From Candidatus Saccharimonadota bacterium (GTDB lineage Bacteria > Patescibacteriota > Saccharimonadia > Saccharimonadales > Saccharimonadaceae), in contig JAFWBV010000005.1 of NCBI GenBank assembly GCA_017506895.1, positions 131,983-190,001 on the forward strand: a stretch of DNA of 58,019 bases, in the 5' to 3' direction. A program made the position numbers and the translations under genes. The notes under the pieces are model-generated. The model was not told the origin of the DNA. It was given only the letters and a program-made list of their open reading frames with translations, and did no database searches. Below are positions 1-7,831 of the stretch, piece by piece (position 1 is the stretch's first letter; each line of letters begins with the position of its first letter).

Positions 1-2
1 GT

Positions 3-101
3 AAAGCGACCTGGGTGAATGGTGGAGTAGTATATAAGCTCTCGTCAACCAATAGTGATTTAACCAAAAAGCAAATCAAATCGATTGCAACATCACTTTA
101 G
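3..101 (+). CDS. C-terminal end of a protein cut by the window edge
   Basis: Only the last 32 codons are present, in the frame starting at base 3 and ending at TAG 99-101. The visible residues include WVNGGVVYKLSS and end in LTKKQIKSIATSL. That pattern (aromatic strand, short linker, then a Lys-rich helix) resembles the C-terminus of DUF4367-type extracytoplasmic proteins, where the closing helix reads roughly LSKEELIKIAESL. It converges on gltX with an 8-bp gap. The family call rests on one short motif and is tentative; that the frame is coding is more secure, because it is open to the edge and ends cleanly before the next gene. Confidence 0.5.
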   Translation, partial: KATWVNGGVVYKLSSTNSDLTKKQIKSIATSL

Positions 102-109
102 AGTGGAAA

Positions 110-1549
110 TCAAATTGCTCTTGCGACGGCGTTTAGACGTGCTAGGGTGATTTCGCGTCCCAGTACTTCCATTGTGAGATTAAGGGCAGGACTAAATGGA
201 GCAAAACTGATGGCTATACGAATTAGACTAAATAATTCTGCTGGTTTTTTGTTGGTTTCTTGCAGCAATTCATTCAACGCAGTTTGCAATGAATCAGCAT
301 TCCATTTTTTTAGGCTGGAAAGCTTTGCTATGGTTTGCTTTAATAAGGTTTCAATTTCTGCTTCTGAAAGCTTTTTGACAAATTTGTTGGTAATTAAGAA
401 CTCAAGATCGATTTTTGGTTCTGAAAAGAAATAGGTAGTCATACTTCTAAGGTCGGAGAGAGTCTTTAGCCTATCATAAATAATGGATAAAACTTTAATT
501 TTGTAAGCGTCGTCGTAGTTGTCAGCAGTTTCTGGCCAGAAACCAGACGTACGAGTATAAAGGGCTTCTGGACCTTGTTCGTCAAAGATTCGGCGTAACC
601 ATTGGCCATTCATCCAAAGAAGCTTAGTTTCGTCGTAGCGGGCGCCAGAGTTTTGAATACGATCAAGCGAAAAGCTTTTGATAAGTTCGTCTTTGGTATA
701 TATCTCTTGTTCGCTGCCATCATTCCAACCTAGACATGCTAAGTAATTTAACATGGCTTCCGGGAGAACACCATCATCACGATATTCGGTAACAGATTTA
801 GCGCCATCACGCTTACCAAGCTTTTTGTTACCTTGTGGCGCCAAAATATGTGGCAGTGAGACTAGTTTAGGTCTAGGGATGTTCAAAGCTTCATATAAAG
901 CTAGGTAATTCGGTGTGCTAGACAAATATTCAACACCACGCATTACGTGAGTGACGCCCATCTCTGCATCGTCTACGATGTGAGCAAAGTTATAAGTAGG
1001 ATAACCGTCTTTTTTAATTAGAATAATGTCATCTAACACCTCGGGGCCAGTGTGCATATCACCCATAACTTCGTCATGCCATTCATAGGATTTGGGCTCA
1101 GTTTTGAATCTGAGTGGAATACCTGGCTGCCATTCTGGAGTATGCTTTGGACGAAAATTGCGATATAGAAATGGGATTTTGTCTTCGTTGCATTGTTTGC
1201 GGTATTGTTCGATTTGTTCTGGAGTGGTGGGGTCTGCGTAAGCGCGGCCGGCTTTGATGAGCTTTCTGGCCCACTCATGATAAATATTCATTCGCTCACT
1301 TTGGAAATATGGACCATTCGGGCCACCCACAATAGGGCCCTCATCCCATTTTAGGCCTAACCAATCAAGAGTATCTTCAATTAATTCGGTAGCTCCTTCG
1401 ACATAACGAGCCCGATCAGTATCTTCGATGCGCAAAATTAATTTGCCATTTTTTTGACGTGCTAATAAATAAGGATAAATAGCAGAGCGGACATTACCAA
1501 TATGAATATATCCAGTCGGGCTGGGAGCAAACCTTGTAACGATTTCCAT
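110..1549 (-). CDS. gltX: Glutamyl-tRNA synthetase
   Basis: Class I aminoacyl-tRNA synthetase that charges tRNA-Glu with glutamate in the cytoplasm; 479 aa is the usual bacterial length. The N-terminus has FAPSPTGYIHIGN with the HIGH-type signature at residues 16-19 (HIGN), and the KMSKS-type loop is KLGKRDG near residue 245. The helical anticodon-binding region fills the C-terminal third. TATAAT ends seven bases before the ATG, so the message is probably leaderless. A tRNA-Glu(CUC) gene lies 2.4 kb away in this window. Whether the enzyme is discriminating or also charges tRNA-Gln cannot be told from sequence alone. Confidence 0.96.
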   Translation of the reverse strand: MEIVTRFAPSPTGYIHIGNVRSAIYPYLLARQKNGKLILRIEDTDRARYVEGATELIEDTLDWLGLKWDEGPIVGGPNGPYFQSERMNIYHEWARKLIKAGRAYADPTTPEQIEQYRKQCNEDKIPFLYRNFRPKHTPEWQPGIPLRFKTEPKSYEWHDEVMGDMHTGPEVLDDIILIKKDGYPTYNFAHIVDDAEMGVTHVMRGVEYLSSTPNYLALYEALNIPRPKLVSLPHILAPQGNKKLGKRDGAKSVTEYRDDGVLPEAMLNYLACLGWNDGSEQEIYTKDELIKSFSLDRIQNSGARYDETKLLWMNGQWLRRIFDEQGPEALYTRTSGFWPETADNYDDAYKIKVLSIIYDRLKTLSDLRSMTTYFFSEPKIDLEFLITNKFVKKLSEAEIETLLKQTIAKLSSLKKWNADSLQTALNELLQETNKKPAELFSLIRIAISFAPFSPALNLTMEVLGREITLARLNAVARAI

Positions 1550-1583
1550 GTTTTATATTATATCACTTCTTAATACTGCGGTC

Positions 1584-1606
1584 AAAAAGCCCCATTTAGG
1601 GCTTTT
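1584..1606 (-). terminator. Intrinsic terminator of the surface-protein gene
   Basis: On the minus strand AAAGCCC, a short loop, GGGCTTT and then a T run. It lies just past the stop of the 323-aa surface protein and before gltX, so it separates the two leftward genes. Confidence 0.8.
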
Positions 1607-1614
1607 AATAGTTA

Positions 1615-2586
1615 TTAACTCTCGGCTTCTTCTTCCTCGTCGTCATCATCCTCGTCTTTTTTGCGTTTAGCTAGAATGAAGAACAGAGTACCAGATGTGG
1701 CGGCAAACCCAGAGGCGATTGCTAGACCAGTAGCAAGGGAAGAGCTACCGTTGATTTCTTCGGTGGTAGTGATGCGATTTGTGACACCCTGCGGAGGTGT
1801 ATAACCAACGTAAGCACTGGTGTTGTCGCCATCGCTAACTTGGGTAGTAGTAGTAACGGTGCCATTGGCGCCGCTACCAGACGTCCTGGTGTATGTATAA
1901 GTAGTAGTACCATTGCTGCCGCCAGTAGGTGATGGGTTATAAATTGGCTCTTCTTCTGTGTTGCCAGGATAAGATGGAGTAGGTGGCGTAACTGCTGGAT
2001 CGTCTGGAGCAGCACCAGTTACGACACTGATAACCACTGTGCCGTAATATGTGCCAGAGGCTTTGCTAGAATTAGCTTTAGCACCAAAATATACATCTTT
2101 GCTATTGATGGTGTGACTCTGAGAATTAGAAATAATTGTAATCGGAGTATCTTCTACACCAACTAAAGCACTATATGTACTGGAGCCATTACCGGGTTCT
2201 GTATCATTCAACGAATAACCCCAATAATTAGCCGGAAATGAGCTCCTAATTGAGCTGCTGCTTAAAGTAGGGATTGTACCTTTGCCTTGAGAATGATTAA
2301 GCGAAGTATCGGTAGTTTTAGTGGTCATAGATGCAACGAAACCGAGCTCATTGTTAGTGTTTACGCTCACATTGATCTTATTACGCAAGAACGTATCAAC
2401 GTCACCTGAAGCCCATTCTGCAGGCGTAGTAATAGAAACGTCCAAAGTTTCTTTGACATTAACCTGAAAGGTAGTCGTCCTACTGACTGCCGATACCACA
2501 TTTGTTTGTGTTGCGTAGCTCGAAAGCATTGTTGTCGCTATAAGTAAACCTACCGAGCCTACGATGACCTTCGTTTTGGTAAGCAT
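1615..2586 (-). CDS. Secreted, membrane-anchored cell-surface protein
   Basis: A 323-aa protein with a signal-like hydrophobic segment at residues 6-26 and one C-terminal membrane span (about 285-307). A positive patch (KRKK) and a strongly acidic tail rich in D and E follow. The ectodomain is Thr/Ser/Asn-rich and ends in a low-complexity Gly/Thr/Ser stretch, like stalk or pilus-like surface proteins of Gram-positive-type envelopes. There is no LPXTG, so anchoring would be by the C-terminal helix. TATAAT ends six bases before the ATG, so the mRNA is probably leaderless. It may take part in contact with host cells, but nothing in the sequence proves that. Confidence 0.75.
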   Translation of the reverse strand: MLTKTKVIVGSVGLLIATTMLSSYATQTNVVSAVSRTTTFQVNVKETLDVSITTPAEWASGDVDTFLRNKINVSVNTNNELGFVASMTTKTTDTSLNHSQGKGTIPTLSSSSIRSSFPANYWGYSLNDTEPGNGSSTYSALVGVEDTPITIISNSQSHTINSKDVYFGAKANSSKASGTYYGTVVISVVTGAAPDDPAVTPPTPSYPGNTEEEPIYNPSPTGGSNGTTTYTYTRTSGSGANGTVTTTTQVSDGDNTSAYVGYTPPQGVTNRITTTEEINGSSSLATGLAIASGFAATSGTLFFILAKRKKDEDDDDEEEEAES

Positions 2587-2698
2587 AATCTCATTATAAC
2601 ATAAGAACTATTTTTGTGAAGCAATTTTCAACTTTTTTTAAAGAATTGTGGAAAAACTTATGCTTATTTTGATATAATAATAGAAAGCGGAGCAAAAT

Positions 2699-3931
2699 AT
2701 GGATGAAAAGAGTATAGAAAACATTCAACAACCCGACAAAAACAATAAAACCATCGAAAAACCTAAAAAAGGTGAACATAAATGGATAGCGTTTTTGATA
2801 ATTGGCTTACTTTTCTTGGGGGCCGGTATAGGGTGTCTATTGTGGACATTTTTAAAGCCACAGCCAGAAATAGCCCAGTTAAATTATCCAGATATACCGT
2901 CTAAAAAAGACGACACTTCGACTGTATATAGTGCTTTGACTGGGGAAAAACTAGACGATGCTAATAGTTTAAATGCTCCCGTTTTTTGTATTCAAACGCC
3001 TAACGGTACTGACGGTGCACGCCCACAAGCAGGTCTCAATACGGCCGGCGTGATATTCGAAGCAATTGCAGAAGCGGGAATTACGAGATTTGCGGCAATT
3101 TATCAAAATCCATCCCCTGCGGTGATTGGGCCAATTCGTTCGCTTAGACTGTATTATTTGCAATGGGATACACCGTTTGATTGCACAATCGTACATGCTG
3201 GTGGTGCTCCGGATGCTTTGGCTGCGGTTAGAACTGGTGGATATAAAGATTTGACAGAAAACTACACTTACATGTATCGCGGAACAATCAGGAGCCGGCT
3301 TTGGAATAATCTTTTTACTACAGCCAGCTATTTGAAACAGTATAGCACCAATAATGGCTATAATACTTCAGAAATAAGAGGTTTTTCTAGAATGACGCCG
3401 GATGAATCAAAAAAGAATCGCGTTAATAGCTTAGTGAAAGAACGTTTAAGCATAACTACACCTGCTACTGGTAACACATCCGAACTTGCAGCTGGGACTT
3501 CTAATATTGGCATTCGATTTGGCAGGATACCAAATTTCAACGTAGATTATGTGTATGATGCGACTTCAAATAAGTATTTGCGTAGTTATCAATCTGGGGT
3601 GGCGCACAATGTATATAACTGCCCGAATGAAGATTTGGGCGAAAGAAATCCTGAGGATGTTTGCGAATTAACGCAAATGGCGCCGTCGGTAGTAATTGCT
3701 ATGATTGTGCCAGAACGAAGGGCATCGGATAATTACCATGAAGATATTACAACGATTGGTAGCGGGGAAGCTTATGTATTTCAAAATGGCTTAGCTATTA
3801 AAGGAACTTGGAATAAAAGTTCCGTTGCTGACCAAATTAAGTTCTTAGACGAAAGTGGAAATGAAATCAAGTTAGTACCGGGGCAGGTAATTGTATCGGC
3901 AGTGCCAAATTACGGTGGTGTTGAATTTTAA
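2699..3931 (+). CDS. DUF3048 (YerB-like) membrane-anchored protein
   Basis: A 410-aa protein with a hydrophilic N-terminal tail, one membrane span at about residues 29-50 and a large outside domain. The segment RPQAGLNTAGVIFEAIAEAG followed by ITRFAAIYQ and IGPIRSLR matches the DUF3048 family (Bacillus YerB), whose biochemical role is not established. The start has a Shine-Dalgarno sequence (GCGGAG, six bases upstream) and a TATAAT at about 2672. The last codons overlap the -35 box of the promoter reading into tRNA-Glu. Confidence 0.85.
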   Translation: MDEKSIENIQQPDKNNKTIEKPKKGEHKWIAFLIIGLLFLGAGIGCLLWTFLKPQPEIAQLNYPDIPSKKDDTSTVYSALTGEKLDDANSLNAPVFCIQTPNGTDGARPQAGLNTAGVIFEAIAEAGITRFAAIYQNPSPAVIGPIRSLRLYYLQWDTPFDCTIVHAGGAPDALAAVRTGGYKDLTENYTYMYRGTIRSRLWNNLFTTASYLKQYSTNNGYNTSEIRGFSRMTPDESKKNRVNSLVKERLSITTPATGNTSELAAGTSNIGIRFGRIPNFNVDYVYDATSNKYLRSYQSGVAHNVYNCPNEDLGERNPEDVCELTQMAPSVVIAMIVPERRASDNYHEDITTIGSGEAYVFQNGLAIKGTWNKSSVADQIKFLDESGNEIKLVPGQVIVSAVPNYGGVEF

Positions 3932-3949
3932 ATAGCGCTATGATATAAT
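3921..3949 (+). promoter_or_regulatory. Promoter of the tRNA-Glu transcript
   Basis: TTGAAT (3921-3926), a 17-base spacer and TATAAT (3944-3949). The -35 box sits in the last codons of the preceding gene. Transcription would start just before a hairpin at 3951-3986 and continue into tRNA-Glu. Confidence 0.75.
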
Positions 3950-3950
3950 A

Positions 3951-3986
3951 AAAGTGTGGACCTAACCCCCCTTGGGTCCACACTTT
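3951..3986 (+). other. 12-bp hairpin in the 5' leader of tRNA-Glu
   Basis: AAAGTGTGGACC (3951-3962) and GGTCCACACTTT (3975-3986) are perfect complements around a C-rich 12-base loop. No T run follows, and the tRNA starts six bases later, so it looks more like a 5' precursor structure than a terminator. It could still serve as a weak terminator of the upstream gene. Confidence 0.6.
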
Positions 3987-3992
3987 GTATCT

Positions 3993-4069
3993 GGCTCCTT
4001 CGTCTAGTGGTCCAGGACGTCTGGTTCTCATCCAGAAAATCGCGGGTTCGACTCCCGCAGGAGTCACCA
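3993..4069 (+). tRNA. tRNA-Glu(CUC)
   Basis: Full cloverleaf: acceptor GGCTCCT pairs with AGGAGTC (one G-U), anticodon stem TCTGG/CCAGA encloses loop TTCTCAT with anticodon CTC, and the T arm is GCGGG-TTCGACT-CCCGC. The discriminator base is A and CCA is encoded (4067-4069). It is followed by a terminator and then by a degenerate copy of its own 3' end. Confidence 0.95.
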
Positions 4070-4082
4070 GCAAATAAAAAAG

Positions 4083-4104
4083 AAGCCGTAAGGCTTGTTT
4101 TTTT
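4083..4104 (+). terminator. Terminator after tRNA-Glu
   Basis: AAGCC-GTAA-GGCTT followed by a T-rich run, starting 13 bases after the tRNA CCA. Confidence 0.8.
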
Positions 4105-4118
4105 GTTTGCTGATACGA

Positions 4119-4151
4119 CGCCCGGGAGAATTATTCCCGCAGGAGCCACCA
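4119..4151 (+). repeat. Degenerate copy of the tRNA-Glu 3' end
   Basis: TTCCCGCAGGAGCCACCA (4134-4151) repeats the T-arm 3' strand, acceptor 3' strand and CCA of tRNA-Glu with two mismatches. Upstream bases CGGGA still allow a T-arm-like stem (CGGGA/TCCCG), but the loop is GAATTAT rather than TTCGANT. There is no D arm or anticodon arm, so it is not a tRNA. It is followed by a second terminator (4161-4185). Confidence 0.75.
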
Positions 4152-4160
4152 AATCAGAAG

Positions 4161-4185
4161 AAGACCCTGAAGGGGTCTTATTTTT
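4161..4185 (+). terminator. Terminator after the tRNA-Glu fragment
   Basis: AAGACCC, a five-base loop, GGGTCTT and ATTTTT. It lies four bases upstream of the -10 box of der. Confidence 0.75.
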
Positions 4186-4202
4186 ATGTTATAATTGTGA
4201 AT

Positions 4203-5537
4203 ATGAAAAAGATGCCGGTTGTAGCTTTGGTTGGACAAACGAATGCTGGAAAATCCAGTATTTTTAATCGTCTAGCCAAAAAAAATATAGCAATTGTCGC
4301 GCGCGAAGAAGGAACTACGCGTGATAACGTGATGACTACAGTGAATGATGCTTTTTTGTTGATTGACACAGCTGGGCTTAAAAATCCAACTGACGATTTC
4401 GAAATGACGATCCAAGAACAAGTCGCTGATGCAGTAGAATCGGCAGATATTATACTTTTGGTGCTTGATTCAACGAAATATTTTGACCATCGTGATGCTC
4501 GACTTGCAAAGGATGCACTAAGAGCCAAAAAAACTGTGTATTTAGTTCTCAATAAATGCGATTTGGCTGAATCTTTACCGATTGAAGAATTCAGGGCTCT
4601 CGGTGTCGCACCGGAAAATATACTTTATGTCTCAGCTACTACTGGCCAAGGCTTTGCTAAATTGATTGAAAAATTACCAAATGAAAAGATTAGTGTGGAA
4701 CATGATAAGCTGAAAATCGCCTTAATTGGAAGGCCGAATGTAGGAAAGTCTTCATTGTTTAATTCTTTGGGCAAGAAACAGCAAGCTGTCGTGAGCTCAA
4801 AGCAGGGAACTACGCGGGATATTAACCGGATTAACATTAAGTATAAGGGGCAGGAAATTGAAATATTGGATACTGCTGGGCTTCGCAAACCAGGCAAACG
4901 CGAGGTTGGGATTGAAAAATTCTCGGCAATCCGAACTCTGGCCGCAATAGAAGAGGCTGATATTTGCTGTCTTTTAGTTGATTCGACTGAACCGCATAGT
5001 AAACTAGACCAAACACTGGCTGGACAAATTGTCGAAGCCGGCAAAGGTATCGTTTTGGTGGTAACTAAATCGGATTTGTTAGATTCAAGCGTGCCTACGA
5101 ATTATTTTGGTGAAGAAAATGTCGGAAATCGTACAGTGGCAGATTTCTTGTTAGATGCACTAGAAAAAGATTTTGACTTTTTACCATATGCACCAGTACT
5201 GGTTACTTCATCGGAGACTGGCGAAAATGTGACGCAATTGTTCGAACTGGCTCTACAGATAAATGATGCAAGACATTTCAAAATGAAAACGTCGGATTTG
5301 AATAGGGTTCTTGTGAATGCGGTAGTTGCGCACGCACCGGCTGGGCTGAAAAATACTCGGCCTAAACCAAAATACATTGTCCAGACGGATGTGTGCCCAC
5401 CTTGGTTTGTGGTGCATGGTCATGATTTAGAATTATTACATTGGTCTTGGAAACGTTTTTTGGAGAGAAAGATAAGGGAAGAATACCCTTTTATTGGCAC
5501 GCCAATTGAATTTTCGTTTCGTAATGATAAATCGTAA
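4203..5537 (+). CDS. der: Ribosome-biogenesis GTPase Der (EngA)
   Basis: Double-GTPase protein needed for 50S subunit maturation. Two P-loops are visible, GQTNAGKSS near residue 12 and GRPNVGKSS near residue 175, each with a DTAGL G3 motif and an NKCD or TKSD G4 motif. A KH-like C-terminal domain follows. The reading frame stays open upstream, but TATAAT (about 4190) ends seven bases before the ATG at 4203, so that start (444 aa, leaderless) is preferred; MPVV at 4212 is the alternative. A perfect hairpin terminator follows at 5565-5591. Confidence 0.95.
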   Translation: MKKMPVVALVGQTNAGKSSIFNRLAKKNIAIVAREEGTTRDNVMTTVNDAFLLIDTAGLKNPTDDFEMTIQEQVADAVESADIILLVLDSTKYFDHRDARLAKDALRAKKTVYLVLNKCDLAESLPIEEFRALGVAPENILYVSATTGQGFAKLIEKLPNEKISVEHDKLKIALIGRPNVGKSSLFNSLGKKQQAVVSSKQGTTRDINRINIKYKGQEIEILDTAGLRKPGKREVGIEKFSAIRTLAAIEEADICCLLVDSTEPHSKLDQTLAGQIVEAGKGIVLVVTKSDLLDSSVPTNYFGEENVGNRTVADFLLDALEKDFDFLPYAPVLVTSSETGENVTQLFELALQINDARHFKMKTSDLNRVLVNAVVAHAPAGLKNTRPKPKYIVQTDVCPPWFVVHGHDLELLHWSWKRFLERKIREEYPFIGTPIEFSFRNDKS

Positions 5538-5558
5538 ATAGTGTGATAAAATTAAAAT

Positions 5559-5570
5559 AGGTGGGAGTAT
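5559..5570. repeat. Left arm of a 12-bp inverted repeat around PhoH
   Basis: AGGTGGGAGTAT here is the exact reverse complement of ATACTCCCACCT at 7238-7249. The two arms lie on either side of the PIN-PhoH gene. Confidence 0.7.
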
Positions 5571-5591
5571 ATCGTGATATACTCTTTTTTT
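5565..5591 (+). terminator. Terminator after der
   Basis: GAGTATATC-GT-GATATACTC followed by seven T. It overlaps the left arm of a 12-bp inverted repeat that brackets the PhoH gene. Confidence 0.75.
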
Positions 5592-5627
5592 AGAGAGTAT
5601 CTAGTACATTAAAAAGGAGGAGTTGTT

Positions 5628-7238
5628 ATGCTAGGTGACAGACCAATATTTATCATTGACACTAATATTCTCGTAGACTATGTGGATATTATTCCTGGTA
5701 CTCCTGATCGGAACCCGGAAGAGCCCACCATTGATTTGAGCAAGGCACACATCGTAATACCTACAGCCGTCATCAGAGAGCTCTCTGCTTTTAAGAGTGA
5801 GAGTTCAGATCGTGGCAAAGCTGCAAGAATTGCTCTTAGGAGAATCCGTGGTTTAGTCGAGGGTAAGATTTGCGACATTGGTTCTGTCTACAATTTGGAA
5901 GCACCGGTTACGGTGGCTAACAGAGAACAGCTGTTTTCTGTTTTGCCGGTTCATAAGGATTTTAGGGATTGCTTGCCATTTAATCCCTCGGATGATGATA
6001 TGGACGGCCAGATTATTTTAACTACGATTGTTGCAGGCTTTTTATGTCAGGGTATACCCATAGATGGAACTGCATCTTTGGAACAAGTTAGCAACTTTGT
6101 TTCCAACAATGTAACACTGCTTACTAATGATAATGGCTTGGCGATTCGGGCAAGAGAACGTGGTATTAAAACCGAACGATACGGTTATAAGTACCCCGAA
6201 CCTTATACTGGTAGACGTAATGTAATTGTTCCAAAGGAATTGTTTTATCGGTTCTATAATACACAGAGGATCGAAGAAGAAATTTGGAATGAATTAATGC
6301 CAAACCAGCCGCCACTAGTCGCCAACGAATTTATCGTGATGGAGCTTGAGAATAAGTTGGATTATCCCAGCGATTTCGATTTCAATTGCAACCCGTATTT
6401 TGATCATATTGGTAAGTATGACGCATACAGTGGTGCAATAGTGAAGCTGAAATATGTGAAAAACTTCCCAATCCATGTCTGTAATGCAGGTCAGGCAATC
6501 TATGCAGAAGCGTTAATGGACCCTGACATCGCGGCAGTTGTGTGCGTTGGACCAGCAGGTTCTGGCAAAACATACATGGCTACGGTGTATGGGTATAGTG
6601 CCTGTAAAAATGGAGAATTCATCGGTGTGACTGTCGTCCCTTGTGACTCTAGAAGTAAGCTCGGGGCGTTGCCTGGCGATTTGGACGAGAAGATGGATCC
6701 GGACGTGCAGCCACTCAAAAACGCTTTGAGAAACTATCTGTTGAAGGAGGACAGTAAACTCAGAAAAGAGCTCGAAACTTTGAAGAAGTTTGGTGCCTAC
6801 GATAAGAAAAACAAATCTCAGGACTGCGACGAAGAATCGCCCGAAAGGAAATCCCTTAAGGTAAGGTTAAAATCCAGAGTAGACTTGATCTGGGATAATT
6901 GGTTTTCAAATATTCCGATTGAAAGTGCTGGAGGAAGAGATTTTTCTTATGAACTGGCCATCTATGACGAGTTCCAGGACCAGACTGTGAGCCAGGCAGA
7001 CACACTGATCAAACGTCTGGGAACTGACGGTAAAATCATCATCACTGGTGATATTGAACAGATTCATGCGCCGTACATAGATCATACTAGTACGGGGCTG
7101 ACATACGCTTCTAGGCAGCTGATGGATAGCCCTATGGTAGCTCAAGTTTGTTTCACTGAAGATGAGGTAATCCGTCATCCGCTCGTGAAAATGATAGCTA
7201 TAAGGCAGAAAAAGAGAAGAGCCGCCAAAAAGGCCTAA
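5628..7238 (+). CDS. PIN-PhoH ATPase
   Basis: A 536-aa protein with an N-terminal PIN nuclease-like domain (FIIDTNILVDYV at residues 7-18, and later LLTNDNGLAIRARERG). A PhoH-type P-loop ATPase follows, with Walker A GPAGSGKT near residue 308, an acidic box YDEFQDQT near 444 and sensor region IITGDIEQIHAP. PhoH-like proteins couple ATP hydrolysis to RNA unwinding and PIN domains cut RNA, so a role in RNA turnover is likely. A strong AAGGAGG lies seven bases before the ATG, unlike the leaderless neighbours. Codon choice looks less AT-biased than nearby genes (impression, not computed). The gene is bracketed by a 12-bp inverted repeat. Confidence 0.9.
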   Translation: MLGDRPIFIIDTNILVDYVDIIPGTPDRNPEEPTIDLSKAHIVIPTAVIRELSAFKSESSDRGKAARIALRRIRGLVEGKICDIGSVYNLEAPVTVANREQLFSVLPVHKDFRDCLPFNPSDDDMDGQIILTTIVAGFLCQGIPIDGTASLEQVSNFVSNNVTLLTNDNGLAIRARERGIKTERYGYKYPEPYTGRRNVIVPKELFYRFYNTQRIEEEIWNELMPNQPPLVANEFIVMELENKLDYPSDFDFNCNPYFDHIGKYDAYSGAIVKLKYVKNFPIHVCNAGQAIYAEALMDPDIAAVVCVGPAGSGKTYMATVYGYSACKNGEFIGVTVVPCDSRSKLGALPGDLDEKMDPDVQPLKNALRNYLLKEDSKLRKELETLKKFGAYDKKNKSQDCDEESPERKSLKVRLKSRVDLIWDNWFSNIPIESAGGRDFSYELAIYDEFQDQTVSQADTLIKRLGTDGKIIITGDIEQIHAPYIDHTSTGLTYASRQLMDSPMVAQVCFTEDEVIRHPLVKMIAIRQKKRRAAKKA

Positions 7239-7249
7239 TACTCCCACCT
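7238..7249. repeat. Right arm of the inverted repeat around PhoH
   Basis: ATACTCCCACCT, starting on the last base of the stop codon; exact reverse complement of 5559-5570. Confidence 0.7.
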
Positions 7250-7250
7250 T

Positions 7251-7277
7251 ATACCCCGCTTATTGCGGGGTATTTTT
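7251..7277 (+). terminator. Terminator after PhoH
   Basis: ATACCCCGC-TTATT-GCGGGGTAT followed by TTTT. It lies four bases upstream of the -10 box of pth. Confidence 0.85.
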
Positions 7278-7293
7278 ATGGTATAATTTGGAT

Positions 7294-7818
7294 ATGAAGT
7301 TAGTAATTGGGTTAGGAAACCCCGGGAATCAATATAATTTTACGAGACATAATGTCGGTTTTTTGGCACTAGACTATTATTTTAAGGTGGCTAACTTAAA
7401 ATGGAGCGAAAAACCTAGATTTAACGCTATTTGGGGAAGAAAAGACGACATAATTTTTATAAAACCGCAAAGTTATTACAATGATACCGGTATCGTGGTT
7501 GCTGAATATATGCGGTATTATAAGATTCCAATTTCTGATATTCTGGTGATTTGTGATAATTTTGATTTAGATTTTGGCAAAATTAGATATCGGTCTACTG
7601 GGCTAGCTGGTGGGAACAACGGATTAAAATCGATTGATGCGGTGCTTAAAACGGCTGATTATCCACGAATAAGAGTGGGAACGGGCAACGATGGTTTGAG
7701 AAAAAAGATGGGGGATGTGGATTTTGTGCTTTCCAAGTTTATTCCGGAAGAAAAAGAGAAGCTGCCGACAATATTAGATGAAATCAAGAATAAAATTGAC
7801 GAGATAGTCTTAGAATAA
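7294..7818 (+). CDS. pth: Peptidyl-tRNA hydrolase
   Basis: Cleaves peptidyl-tRNA released from stalled ribosomes. The N-terminus LVIGLGNPGNQYNFTRHNVG holds the family signature with the catalytic His in RHNVG; FIKPQSYYNDTG and GGNNGLKS are also present. 174 aa from the ATG at 7294. A TTG six bases upstream is in frame, but TATAAT (7282-7287) ends exactly six bases before the ATG, which fits a leaderless start there. It converges on dprA with a 13-bp gap. Confidence 0.95.
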   Translation: MKLVIGLGNPGNQYNFTRHNVGFLALDYYFKVANLKWSEKPRFNAIWGRKDDIIFIKPQSYYNDTGIVVAEYMRYYKIPISDILVICDNFDLDFGKIRYRSTGLAGGNNGLKSIDAVLKTADYPRIRVGTGNDGLRKKMGDVDFVLSKFIPEEKEKLPTILDEIKNKIDEIVLE

Positions 7819-7831
7819 GAATTCAGCTCTA

